Shown: positions 45,931 to 57,300 of the stretch, in pieces
Numbering within the stretch: position 1 is the stretch's first letter
Layout: each line of letters opens with the position of its first letter
NCBI GenBank assembly: GCA_030278955.1
Contig: JAOANR010000006.1
Coordinates: 27,287,763-27,351,762, forward strand
Origin: Hygrophila difformis
Lineage: Eukaryota; Streptophyta; Magnoliopsida; Lamiales; Acanthaceae
Direction: 5' to 3'
Length of the DNA stretch: 64,000 nt
Notes under the pieces: generated by a model
The model's input: the letters and a program-made list of their open reading frames with translations, nothing else
Told to the model about the DNA's origin: nothing
Databases searched by the model: none
Program-made: the position numbers and the translations under genes

Positions 45931-46095
45931 GACAAAAAGTAGTTGTTGGCAGCTAAAGCAGAGTATCGAGTTTGAGAATTTGTATATGCTAAATTCTACT
46001 GTATGAGAGGTAACCCTTCAATGGTCATTAACTCATCGAGATATTAGTCTTGGATATAATGTAGTATAGGGATATCAGTATACCCAAACTAAAGT
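45930..46095 (+). mobile_element. diverged tRNA-derived SINE copy
   Basis: It aligns by eye with the SINE at 53763-53940 read on the - strand: 'TATCGAGTTTGAGAATTTG' corresponds to the B-box region and 'GATATTAGTCTTGGATATAA' to its 3' part. It is much decayed and no duplication was found. Confidence 0.5.
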
Positions 46096-46321
46096 ATTTG
46101 TGGCAGTGGCGGACGCACTAGTTACAATTTTATATAGTATGCCAAATTTATTGTTTTATTTTTTTAAAGAATAAATTGGCCTATCCTGACAAAAGATGGG
46201 ACCTTATATTTCCCATTGTCTTTCCCCATTGCATAATATAAAAATGCATTCTATTATAGCAAATATTCACACAATTATACAAAAATTATGACAAAAGTTT
46301 GAGTTGGGAGGAGGGAGAACT
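46096..46321. other. spacer with a hAT-like end
   Basis: CAGTGGCGGACGCA at 46104 resembles the hAT-type ends at 49534 and 49946. No matching far end was found. The rest is AT-rich without an ORF. Confidence 0.3.
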
Positions 46322-46399
46322 ATAGAAGTCTGAGCAGCTTCTTAGTTCTTCCTTGTAGATGCTTTCTCTGAGGGGATGTTTTCAAATTGATATACAGTT

Positions 46400-47600
46400 T
46401 TCCATGGTAAACTGCTTCCACGATATCCTCCGTAGCTTCGTACATTCGTATCTCAAGATTCTGAGGGCAATTGGGTGAGATATAGCCTCTAGCTCCACAC
46501 TTCTAACAGTTACAGTCTTTGAAACTTTCGTTGGCTCGGGTATGGGCTCGTCTGAACGTTCTTTTTGACGTCGTTATCCATGTGCTCCTTGCTGCTGAGC
46601 TAGTTGAACTTTGGGATGAACTCCTCGTCATTCTCGTTCTTTGTCCAGTTTTGTATGTTCTGGCTTTGCTATTAAACCACCATGCTCTCCTTTTTCGAAA
46701 TGTAGGTCTTCTGAAACTCTTGTTATATGAGCCTTGACTCTTCTTATTTCTTCTCTTTTCTTCTGATTCTCCTATAATTGTTAGAAAATCATTATTTCCA
46801 CAGCAAAGAGGGGTTCTTTTAATTTTACGTCTTAAACTTTTGATGTTCTTTTGGGTAGCTGCCTGTTGACACCATTCTCTGGGCTTATCCTTTAGGAAGG
46901 ACATTCTTCGGGCTATCGAGTCCACCGTACCAGGGGGTACCGAGTACGATTGGATCAACATTTCTCTACACGGGCTGCAAATCTTTGCAAAGAACATGGG
47001 ACATGCTACTTCAGCTGTCACCTTACTCCAGAAATAGTATATACGAAATCAGTAGATGTATCCATCTACTGAGCAAATACTTCTTAATTCTATACCCAAT
47101 TGAGCTTCTGTATAGACCTTGATTTTTTTCGGTTTCCCTTTCTTCAAAATAACCATCTCCTACAAAATGGGTTTTGAATAAGAAACCAAATTGTTCGAAG
47201 ATTGTGCTTTTGGATTCTCCTTCGAGTATTTGCTCCTTTAAAGCCGCTGTAGAGTTTTTCCAGTCGAGCTTTGCCGATCCTTTGGGACTTGGCTTTATTA
47301 ATCTGACAAAGTTTTCTTTATCGAGATCCAGGATGGTTGCTACAATCTTCATTGAAGCTACCCATTCGTCGATCAGCTCCTCGATGTTTTGGAAGTCGAT
47401 AACGTTGAGGTTCAGTGTTATATCATATGGATTTAATGGTTGTAACATCGTCCAGGCCCACGATGTGGATTCTGGTGCTCTACTCGGGTTCCGTCCTGGG
47501 TTTCATCTTGCATTGAGATGCACTTCAAGATACTTGTGCATGTGGAAGTCTGTACTTTCTCTCATTGGGACATCAGGCAGTCCATCGTGGGTCATGTTGG
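46400..47600 (-). pseudogene. caulimovirid capsid region, second copy
   Basis: Open pieces 47023-47448 and 46503-47021. It shows the same 'NLNVIDFQNIEELIDEWV' block and Arg/Ser-rich basic tail as the first copy. The frame stops inside the zinc knuckle because the Trp codon after 'DCNC' is TAG (46503-46505 on +). The remaining knuckle residues are readable after the stop. Confidence 0.65.
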
Positions 47601-47666
47601 ATCCTGATCCTTCAGCATAGCCCAACTAAAGAACTTTATTGGGTTTCACATTCACTTGATCCATAA

Positions 47667-48065
47667 TCACAAGTTGGGAAAATGATTCTGCAAGTTCTTG
47701 TAGATCTGCCCTGGAAACACTAATTCAATTGTTTTCAGGAGATCAATCATCAGTTCTTCTTGTGATTTCTGCCTTGGGACCATGGTTGGTTTACATTTTT
47801 GGAGTAAAGCTTGTACTGGTCCAAATGCATCTCTAATATTTGCTTGGTTATTCTTGGAAGATCCAGGAATATCCTTCTGCCTTTTCTTGAAATCCGAACT
47901 GTTAAATTTTAGATTCAAAATTTCCTTCTTTTGTTTTGTTTGATTCAAGTTATCAATAATCAATACCGAGTTTCCATAATTTTGAATCGTTTTTTGGATT
48001 TCCCTTAAGTCCTGTGAGAACTTAGAGTGATCCTGATCGATTTCTTTCCCATCAGTTCGTCTCAT
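47667..48065 (-). pseudogene. N-terminal viral ORF region, second copy
   Basis: A 132-codon open stretch colinear with 8000-8440 but better preserved. It shares 'KKRQKDIPGSSKNN' and 'KSQEELMIDLLKTIE'. It is Lys/Gln/Asn-rich with no recognised domain. A frame change separates it from the capsid region. Confidence 0.6.
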
Positions 48066-48500
48066 TTTTATGAAAAGAAATCCTTTTAATAGTATCTTGT
48101 CTTTTGAACAAGTTCAAGAATTTCCACTGGAAATTTCTAATTTTATTTCCAAATTTTTGAAATAACTCGTAGGTTTCAAATAATTTGAATCCATAAAATA
48201 ATTAAATATTCACCATTAAGAGATTAAATATTATAAATAATATAATTAATATGTTCGGTGTCATTTATATAATGAAAAATCAAGTGTATTGAGACATTAC
48301 TAAAGTAAATAAAGTCAAACTTTTCTTGGGTTTTAAATGAAAGAAATGAAAAGTTGTTGAGGTCCTTTGACTTTTCAAATAGGTCCTATGACTCAAATTC
48401 ATCCAAACTATGTTTCTGATGGCATGTTTTCATAAATCAAATTATGGTGGCCTAAAATTAAAAATGATTCCTTCTAGTGACCATTTTTATACATTAACTC

Positions 48501-49533
48501 AAAAATTTAGGTTGTATCTAGATTAACCCCCTGCCCACCAAGGAAAAACTAGAAATAATTAATATTTACATCAACATTGAAAAAGATGTGTGTTAGTCGT
48601 AGTATATCTTTATTGACTTTTGTAATGTGAAAAAACTATCTAATTCCATCATGCACTGTGAAGAATAACCCATGGGCGATATGGCAGTATTGACTTGACT
48701 TTGCCCATATTTCATGTTGTATTGTATCCATTGAATTATTCTACACGAGTATTTATTTTCGGATGTCCTGCTCATGCGGACGTGTCATGTTAAAGATAAG
48801 GTAACATGACGTTGTTGAAAGTATATAATTGTGAAAATTATCTTTTTAACGATAGCTTTTTTTTGGTAAATATGACATCTGTGGACAAATTTATATTTTA
48901 TCCTGTTGAAAATTGAAATAGAAAATTTAAACCACCACCAACGACATCCAATCCGGTTATGGTACAACCCCTTCAAGAGTTTTTAGGTGCAGACATCACA
49001 AAAAGAGCATCTCGCATCACAAAATATACCTCTGAGCATCACATTTTTTGCATCACACAACACGTCTACCCCCAACACACAAAATACATCATTTCATATA
49101 TCACACAACACAACTCACACGTCACACATATTGGTTGCATGTGCAGCCACCTGCACACTAACCCTTCTAACGACAGCGGTGGGCATGTAAAATACTTCCA
49201 TTTGCCATATGGATTGGTAACTTTAAAATGGGGATGCTATTTTACGTACTCTAGATTCCATATTTAATAATCATACTCAAAACGAAAATTTAAATAAAAA
49301 GTTTTAAATACTAGTAATTTGTGAATAGAAATTGAAGTGGTAAAAAGTAATAATAATGGTGGAGGTTTGGGCTAATTAAGGTGCCTAAATAGATTATTAA
49401 GGGGTGGAAGGACTAAATTGGTTGGATTAGTTTATTGGAAGATTGTTTTTGGCAATTAGCGAACTTAATGGACTAAATTGAAAATTAACAATACATACCA
49501 CCAAGGGTGCGGGTGCGGATTATGGGTTGTGGG
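48501..49533. other. AT-rich intergenic DNA
   Basis: No gene or named repeat is supported. 48990-49130 holds a cluster of GCATCACA/CATCACAC words. Short ORFs here have no recognisable character. Confidence 0.4.
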
Positions 49534-49795
49534 CAGTGGCGGATTCAGAAATTTTTTTAATTGGTGTCCCAAAAATAATGAAAGTTATATTTAAACTAAG
49601 GATAGTAATTACAATACAATAATATAGAGAAAAACTTAGTTGAATTGAATGATTGTAATGTTACCATAAAAATTAAGTAGTGTCACCAAGCCTAATATGG
49701 TTAAATATAAAAAAAAATTCCACCGCAAAATAACAATTTCATCAATTTAAGTGATGTCATGTGCCACCACTTATTAAAACATAGATCCGCTCCTG
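49534..49795. mobile_element. hAT-type MITE
   Basis: 262 bp with ends CAGTGGCGGATTCAG and, reverse-complemented, CAGGAGCGGATCTA. It is flanked by GTTGTGGG (49526-49533) and GTTGTGTG (49796-49803), an 8-bp duplication with one mismatch, the size expected for hAT. No coding capacity. Confidence 0.7.
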
Positions 49796-49945
49796 GTTGT
49801 GTGGTGGCATCCGGTGGCCGTGATTTCCAAGTCATATATATGGATGGGAGTTCTTGTGGCAATCGTGGTTAGGCAGTATTCATGCTCATTTGTGGGAGTC
49901 TGGATAGAGGGTGGTACGGGCAATATTGGATGGGTCAAGGATGTT

Positions 49946-50300
49946 TAGTGGCGGACCCAGAAATTTTCGTCTGGTAGGGCCGGGATCTTTTTTTTTTTTA
50001 AAACCTTAAGTATACAAAGTTATACTTATATACTTTTGTTAATAAATAGCACACAATATGAAAAGGTTTAACCACAAGAATCCGTGCATCTTTTGATATC
50101 GTTGCAATATGGATTTATTATTTATAGAGGTGAAAACATTTATTTCAATATATGTCACTATAGTATCTTTCATCAACTCATCTCTCAATTTATTTACTCA
50201 AATTTGTTTTCATAAGATTCATTGTGGAGAATACATTTTCAACTGCAGTTGTAACAACATGTAAGATTAATGCTAGTTCAATCAATTTATATATAATTGG
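49946..50300 (-). pseudogene. hAT transposase remnant (C-terminal dimerisation domain)
   Basis: On the - strand, about 50255-50050 encodes with stops a recognisable hAT C-terminal dimerisation region ('TTAVENVFSTMNLMKTNL', later 'RYQKMHGF'), of the type in TTF/MYM zinc-finger hAT transposases. The + strand sequence TAGTGGCGGACCCAG at 49946 looks like the matching element end. The N-terminal and catalytic parts were not found. Confidence 0.5.
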
Positions 50301-50589
50301 TAAAATCACATATACAACTGCACATACATCTCCTATCTTGATTAAAAATAAGTTAGATAGAGTTCATAGTAATTCAAAGTTGTTTAAGTGAATCGGTTAT
50401 TCATTTCTTACTTCAATAAGTCGTGGAAAAAAAATATTTAAATTAATTCAAAAGTACCTTAATAAAAACACAATTTATATGTCAAATTAAAATAATAACA
50501 ATATTAATTTTGGATTGGAGCAATACAATAAATGTGTACTAATTTAATTTCAATCAATTAAAATTAAAACTAATGATATAATATATGTA

Positions 50590-50815
50590 TATAATTTTTT
50601 TTTATTTGATGTTGAGGCTAAGCTCCATGGTCTTCTTAATGGGCTGCAACACCTTCACAATCATGACATTACTCAAGAGGGTGTCGCGGATGAGCCCAAT
50701 TGTGAGACATATTCGTAGGATTATGGCTGATGTTATGGGCTATCGATTCCATCATCTTTCAAGGGAGAGAAATGTTATGGTTGATGCAGTGGCCTACGTA
50801 GGCTGTATATTGTAA
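50590..50815 (+). pseudogene. LINE RNase H fragment
   Basis: Two overlapping frames resemble the end of plant L1-type RNase H: 'VEAKLHGLLNGLQHL' early, then 'RRIMADVMGYRFHHLSRERN' and 'DAVAY', comparable with the RNase H of the LINE at 54482-55100. A frameshift separates them. It is a short isolated remnant. Confidence 0.55.
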
Positions 50816-50819
50816 TGGA

Positions 50820-51911
50820 AATCGGAAATCGGAAATCACACCCAAAATGAGATAATAGATTATATACTTATTATATTCAATCCTCTTGAAAATGGCATGC
50901 CTTCAATTGACTTGGAAAAAATATTTTTAAAATTCGAAAGGGACCCCTAACTAACACATAAATGATTTATCCATATATTCATATAGTACACACTAATACA
51001 CACACATCAATATTTTATTTTATAATATTTTTTCAAAGTTAATTCCAATACTATTCAAAATTGTAACCTAAGATTATTAGGTGGACTGACATTGACAAAC
51101 CCTCATCTTTCAAAATTCTTAATAAAAAGTTCTAATATATGGTTCTATAAATAAAAAAATATAAATAATATTCAGAGATAACTCTTCATTCCACCAACCT
51201 ACAATTGGTATTATAGGAGTTCATAATATATTATACACTTTCATCACTAGACATTAATGCATATCATCATCAGACATTTAATACATATCATCATTTATTA
51301 GTATTATGGTATTTGTAGTTGAAAAATGAACGCGTTTGTATCCTGAATCCGGCGGAGGTGATTTTTGGATGTGTTTGTTGTGCTGTTTCCACCCACATAT
51401 GGCAGTATAATATTATATTTACTTTTCTTTTTTTAGTTGAATGATTGTTTGTAATTAAGGGGATTTCACATTTCTGGTTATTCCTGAAATCGTGGACAAT
51501 ATTGTATAAATATAATTGTCACACGTTAATTTCCAAGAACGTGGTCCAAATTTTGAGAAGATTATACGTATTTTTTATTTTTTTAGTATAGATTTTATGT
51601 GGGATTTTTGTCTCCACCCGCCCTTATCTATTGAACCACTTTTGGTCTTTCATTTTTCTAACCCTTTTATGGTTCGAAATCATGTAAAAGTGGAATTGAA
51701 AACGACCCAACATCCCCATCCTCAAAACACGAAATCATGTTTTGGCAAGTTTCACAGTATCAGGTAAATACGATTAGATCACATAATGAACTGGATGGCA
51801 GCACAGGTACACATAATTTCCTTAGAAATGCTTTTGGCATGCCACTGTAATTAGTATGTGTTTGGTCAGTAGACAATTGCTGGAACATGTCTACGCAATT
51901 CTTATAGCATA
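50820..51911. other. AT-rich intergenic DNA with short direct repeats
   Basis: No gene seen. 51243-51298 has a diverged tandem of a roughly 25-bp unit (AGACATTAATGCATATCATC-like). 51738-51820 recurs in diverged form at about 52236-52320, so an 85-bp segment is duplicated around the Stowaway element. Confidence 0.4.
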
Positions 51912-52171
51912 CTTCCTCCGTTCTCAAATATTTCTTACGAACCCACTGCGCACGCAGTCCAATGCACATTTTGAATCAATAATAACTCAAGTTCGGTATA
52001 TGTAAAAATTCTAAAAGTTCGATATTTAATAACTATACGACGAGACGAATCTAACAAGATCCCTCTTGACTATATTTTAACTTGTATAACTATGATAAAA
52101 CTTTAAATCAAAGTGCATGCGTGAATAGTGCCTTAAAATCAAATGTAGTAAACATTTGAGAACGGAGGAAG
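51912..52171. mobile_element. Stowaway-type MITE (Tc1/mariner)
   Basis: 260 bp with near-perfect ends CTTCCTCCGTTCTCAAATAT and, reverse-complemented from the right end, CTTCCTCCGTTCTCAAATGT. It is flanked by TA on both sides (51910-51911 and 52172-52173), as in Stowaway. Non-coding. Confidence 0.88.
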
Positions 52172-52173
52172 TA

Positions 52174-52826
52174 CATATTATGGTGCATCACAATCAGTTC
52201 CATGGAGGTCAGATTTTATAGCAGAATAAAGCATAGAACATGTTTTAGGCAATTTTCATAGCATCAAGTAAACAGGGGCATATCACATTATGATGCGGAT
52301 GGCAACATAGGTTGAATTGTGTGCATCATATTTTATATCATAATATAAAATCACAGATCCACTTTCCATTATAATTAATGGGCTCTGAATGGAATGAATG
52401 CACACCTTCTTGACGCGTATCACATGGTTGCTTAGGTAATTAGAACATGTCCGCATATGCAGACTAATTCTAGTCAGTATAGTAACTTAATTGGTTGAAA
52501 AATAATGGGGGAGGATGTGATTCCAGTGCAGCTGTCTGCATTGCAGTTGTGGTGTGGTGTGATATTTTTGTAATGTTTAAACTTTTTATGATGTATGAGA
52601 TTATTTTTGTAATAGTGATGTTTAAAAATTTTGTGATGACTGAGACTGTTTTTATGATTTCAAATGCATAAACATCACAAAATTAAAATCCCCATCATAG
52701 TTGTACGGTGCAGTCTATATGCCCGCCTGCATGGGAACTGAACCGATGGGGGATACTTCGAATTGTCAATTTCTGCGCATCATATCTTAGGATTGAATAG
52801 TTTTAAAATATAAGTTTAATATATTA
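52174..52826. other. AT-rich intergenic DNA
   Basis: No gene. Contains the second copy of the 85-bp duplicated segment (about 52236-52320). Nothing else was identified. Confidence 0.4.
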
Positions 52827-53312
52827 ATTATTTTAGAGTTAAATACTTTTTTAGGTCACTACAAGGAGTCATTTCCGTTTTTAGGCCATCAATTATTTGT
52901 ATTATAATTTTCGATCATCACAGGGCATTTGGGCCGAATTTATGACCAATTTGACCAAGTCAACACCCCCAACGGGCTGCATGTGTTGCACTCTCCACGC
53001 GATAACCTAAATGTGGAAATGTTTTCCTTCTAATGGCCAATTTTAGTTTTACTTTTTTTTTTTTGCATAATTGATAATACATCCAATTATTTATATCTCA
53101 CTTTCTTTTTTATCCACCCTAATATTTTTGTCTCATTTGCATTATAAGAAATAATTAAATAGTATTAATCACCAAACATACATCATCACATAACATCAGT
53201 GAATAACTAAAATTTTAAACCCACTACATTAATAAATTCTACCCCACAACTATAACATCATACATAAATATGATGGTGATTATTGTATGAAATTATTTAT
53301 GTATGATGTTAT

Positions 53313-53668
53313 GGAAAAAAAATTCATTTAGTCTCATAAGTTTTTTCAATTTCCAAAACAGTCTCACAAATACCGAATTAGACGAATCCGTCCCATAACT
53401 ATTCTAATCATAACCGAACCCGTCCATAGATCGGTTTTTTCGCTAATCATCGCCGAATCCATCCCATAATTATCCTAATGGAGGGATGGGTTAGGCGACG
53501 ATTATGGTAGTTATGGGACGGGTTCGACGATGATTAGCGAAAAAACCGGGTTCATGGACGGGTTCGGCGATGATTAGGGTAGTGATGGGACGGATTCATC
53601 TAATTCGATATTTGTGGGACTTTTTTGGAATTTTTTTAAAATTATGGGACGATATGGATTTTTTTTCC
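53313..53668. mobile_element. nested foldback Mutator-like MITE
   Basis: 356 bp that is almost entirely an inverted repeat: arms of about 160 bp meeting near 53490. Its ends are GGAAAAAAAATTC and (reverse-complemented) GGAAAAAAAATCC. The flanking duplication ATGATGTTAT is at 53303-53312 and 53669-53678. The transcript would fold into one long hairpin. Confidence 0.85.
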
Positions 53669-53762
53669 ATGATGTTATAGTTGTGGGGTAAAATTTATTA
53701 ATGAAGTGGTTATATTCCTTCTTATTATGTATGATATTATAGTTGTGGGGTAGAATTTATTA

Positions 53763-53940
53763 TTTTTTTGTGAATACCGGGTATCCCCAGACCACATTAG
53801 ATCCAAGACTAATCCCTCGAGTATCTGCATTGCAATTAAGGACGCCTCTCCGAAAGCAGTTTTCTGCATACACAAGGCTCGAACCCGAGATCTTGCTTAG
53901 CGACTACAGGCCCAATCCACTGAATCCAACTGTTGTTAGT
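53763..53940 (-). mobile_element. tRNA-derived SINE
   Basis: On the - strand it begins ACTAACAACAGTTGGATTC and carries a B-box-like GGGTTCGAGCC about 50 bases in, as in Pol III-transcribed SINEs, ending in a short A-rich tail. A 12-bp duplication TAGAATTTATTA flanks it at 53751-53762 and 53941-53952. The tail beside the left duplication fits target-primed insertion. Confidence 0.8.
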
Positions 53941-54341
53941 TAGAATTTATTAATTTTGTGGGTTTGAAATTCTAATTATTTATTGATGTTATGTGATGGT
54001 GCGTGATTGGTGATTAATATTTAATTATTTCTTATAATGAAACTAAGACAAAACTTTTAAGGTGGATAAAAACAAAATGAGACATAAATAGTGGGATGGA
54101 ATATCAATTACGCACAAAAAAAAACTAAAATTGGCCATTAGAAGAAGAACAATTCCACATTTAGGCCATCGCGTGGAAATTGCAACATACGCAGCCCGTT
54201 GGGACGTTGACTTGGTCAAATTGGCCATGAATTCGGCCCAAATGTCTTGTGATGGCTGAAAACCACAATAGGAACAATTGATGGCCTAAAAATAGAAATG
54301 ACTCCTTGTAGTGGCCTAAAAAAATATAACTCATTATTTTA

Positions 54342-57300
54342 TTTTTTTGGTGAACAATGCCTCAACGGAGGCTAAAAAGAGAGAAAAGAAAAAATAAAAT
54401 GAAAAAAATGCAAGAAATAAAGATAAACAAAAACAAAGGAAGAGCCTATAAGCTGAACATCTTCATGACCCGACGCCCGAGTTAAACCCGAAGCACACCA
54501 CTTCCATCTCTGTCCTCATGCAGCAACTGAAGCACTTGGTCCAGCGGAAACGCCCACGTAGTGAAGAACTGGTCCTCGTTGCACGCCATCTTGGCCAAGG
54601 CATCCGCCACCCTATTCCCCTCTCGGAGAATATGACGAAAAGAGCACCGAGCAAACATAACACTTCTATCCCGCACCTCCTTGATAATCGGCCAGAACCT
54701 ATGAGTAGGCTTATGCAACCTCATGATAAGATTGTAAGCCTCCAATGAATCAGTAAAACATGTAACCTGGGTCTCCCCGATCGACGCAGCCAACTGCAGC
54801 CCTCGACAGATTCCATAAAGCTCAACTTCAAGGATGTCCCGAGCTCCCAGCTGCCCTCCCACTGCACACCTCCAATCACCATCACTGGAGCGGCATATAG
54901 CCGCGAAACCGCTTCGCCCTTCCTCATTCCGAACGCTGCCATCGGAGTGGACAGCAGCACCCTCAACATCTCCATCCTTCCAATGCACAATACGAGGCTC
55001 TTTGGCCCCGCGATCACCTCCTCCGGCCGCCCTCGTCAGGGCCTCCCTCCTGTATTGAATCTGCCAACAATTCGTCTCAAAGATAGCTCCGACCCCTTGA
55101 AAACTCGACGGGTCCTCTCCATCCAGATACTCCACACCGCAACAACAAACAGGTGGCCCCAAGACCACTCCATGAACTGGAGCCAATGCCGAGAACTCTC
55201 TTTGTCCAAGCTCGGGAGTGCCTCCGCGTCATGCACTCTCAACCGCTTCCAAATAGTCCGCGCCCATGGGCACTCAAAAGGGGCATGCTTCCAATCCTCC
55301 ACCCCTACCCCGCATATAGCGCATAAAGGTGAGCTAGCAAGTTGACGATGATGTCGCACTTCATTTGTTGCCATACGATCCATGTGCAATGAGCCAAAAA
55401 ACGAAACCAATCTTTTCTGGGATTGCCATATTCCACATCCAACTCCACCCCTTACCAGTTTCCCTCGCGCCACTAAGCAGTCTATAGGCCGACTTCACAC
55501 TATGTTCCCCCGACCCTTCCAACCGCCAATGCATAACGTCCGCCACCCCCTCGACGAGCTAAGGGCACGGTGAACACCTGATCTCCGCTTTCAACTCCTC
55601 CGGCATCCAGGTGTACAACTTCTCCAACTCCCAGTTGCCATGCCCGACCACATCCTTGATTCGCAACTCCAAATCATTCACATGCACAAAAGGCATAATC
55701 GGGCCCAAACATGATCCCTTCCACCATAGCGTAAACCATAAAGAACTACTCCCATTGCCTATCCGGACGCCCACACCCTCTCTCAACATCTCCGTCACCT
55801 TAACCATATTTTTCCACATACGAGTCGATTTCCAATGTGCACTCGGGAAAGTGCCTTCATGGCAACCGTACCTCTCTCGCATCCATCGGACCCATAGTTT
55901 ATCCTTGCTAGACATGAAGTCACCAAACTGTTTTCCCAACAACGCCACGTTCATGTGTCTGGCCTGTCTAAGCCCTAAGCCTCCTTCACTCCTTGGCCTC
56001 GTAATTTTTTCTCATGCAACTAAATGAAGGCCCTTGCCAACCGACCCTTTCCAAACCCATCTCCTTATTTTTTGATCTATCCGACTGCACACCATAACTA
56101 GGAGAAGATGTACTTGCATGCAATACGTCGCGATAGCTACGAGAACTGACCGCGCCAAGGTGACCCGTCCTGCCCGATTTAAGAGCGACGACGCCCACCC
56201 CGAAAGCCTGAGATCCATACGCCTTAGAATATCATCAAAATGCAACGTCTTCACCCGCCCATGGATAACTGGAAAACCCAAATACTTGCCCAATGATGGT
56301 GCGATATTTATCCCAAGATGATGAGAGATCCACTCCATCTCCTCATTTGCAGCGCTCTCACCCACAAATGCTGTAGACTTCGCGCAATTCATTCTAAGGC
56401 CTGAGCATTACCCGAACCTTTTCAATACATGTCCCGTGCAAATGATGTTGCCCGCATCCATATCCGAGCACATAATGAGGTCATCAGCAAACATGACATG
56501 AGATATCATCACCCCCTCATTACAACTCTTAATCGGCAGCCACCTACCACTCCTCACCTCATCCATAATGAACCTTGATAGCTTCTTCATGACAATAATA
56601 AATAAGTATTGCGACAGCGGATCACCCTGTCTAAGCCCTCTACTTGCTTGAATCTTCTCCAATGGCGAACCATTCCAAAGAATTGAAAAGGATGACGTCC
56701 GAACACAAACCGTAATGATTTCCCGAAAAAGTGAAGGCAGTTCCATCTCACACAAGCACTCTTGCAAAAAATCCCAATTAACCGAATCGTAAGCTTTCGC
56801 CAAGTCTATCTTTAATATAACTCCCTTACGATCCACGCGTCTCCCCTCCATCGAACAAACCATCTCCTGTAACAAGATACCATTGTCCCGAGTCCCCCGG
56901 CCCGGCAAAAAAAGACTGATAGGGACCAACATACTCACACAGAAGGGGCTGCAGTCCGTTAGCGATCACTTTCGTAATGAACTTGAACGACACATTACAC
57001 AGTGTAAGGGGCCTAAACTGTAATATAGTCTGCGGGATATCCACCTTCGGCAGTAGCACTAAGAACGCATGCGCAATATCCGGTGGCAGCCGTCGAGTGA
57101 GGAAGACCTCCTTAATCATATCGAACACAGACTCCCCCAACAGATTCCAATATCGACGATAAAACTCAGCCGGAAATCCGTCTGGGCCCGGCGCTGCAAA
57201 CGGTCTCATTTGCTTCTTAACAACATCCACCTCCTCCCTGACTATCGGACGAGCCAATGACTCCATCCAGGATGCAGCCACAGCAGGCAGCCTCGGCAAC

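Larger units (their letters stand above)
46322..48500 (-). mobile_element. second, inverted and truncated copy of the pararetrovirus/Mutator-like unit
   Basis: On the - strand it starts at 48500 with GAGTTAATGTATAAAAATGG, matching the outer end at 7527, and stays colinear with 7527-9765 before breaking off at about 46322. It contains the N-terminal ORF and capsid regions only. It lacks about 42 bases including the iMet primer site (junction near 48257). No target duplication can be tested because its other end is missing. Identity to the first copy is roughly 85-90% by eye. Confidence 0.75.
52836..54332. mobile_element. Mutator-like non-autonomous element with nested insertions
   Basis: 1,497 bp with a perfect 9-bp duplication ATTATTTTA at 52827-52835 and 54333-54341. 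The ends GAGTTAAATACTTTTTTAGG (left) and GAGTTATATTTTTTTAGG (right, reverse-complemented) continue into long inverted repeats of over 200 bp. The same terminal phrases ('AAGGAGTCATTTC', 'TTTTAGGCCA') bound the pararetrovirus unit at 7527 and 48500. No transposase. Hosts two younger insertions, at 53313-53668 and 53763-53940. Confidence 0.88.

Noticed and set aside
7527..48500. One giant foldback element bounded by 7527 and 48500
   Set aside because: The 9 bp after 48500 (AAAAATTTA) do not match TTACAAAAA, whereas the 9 bp after 45294 match perfectly.
49946..50820. Complete hAT transposon
   Set aside because: Only one end and the C-terminal domain are recognisable; no second end or 8-bp duplication was found.
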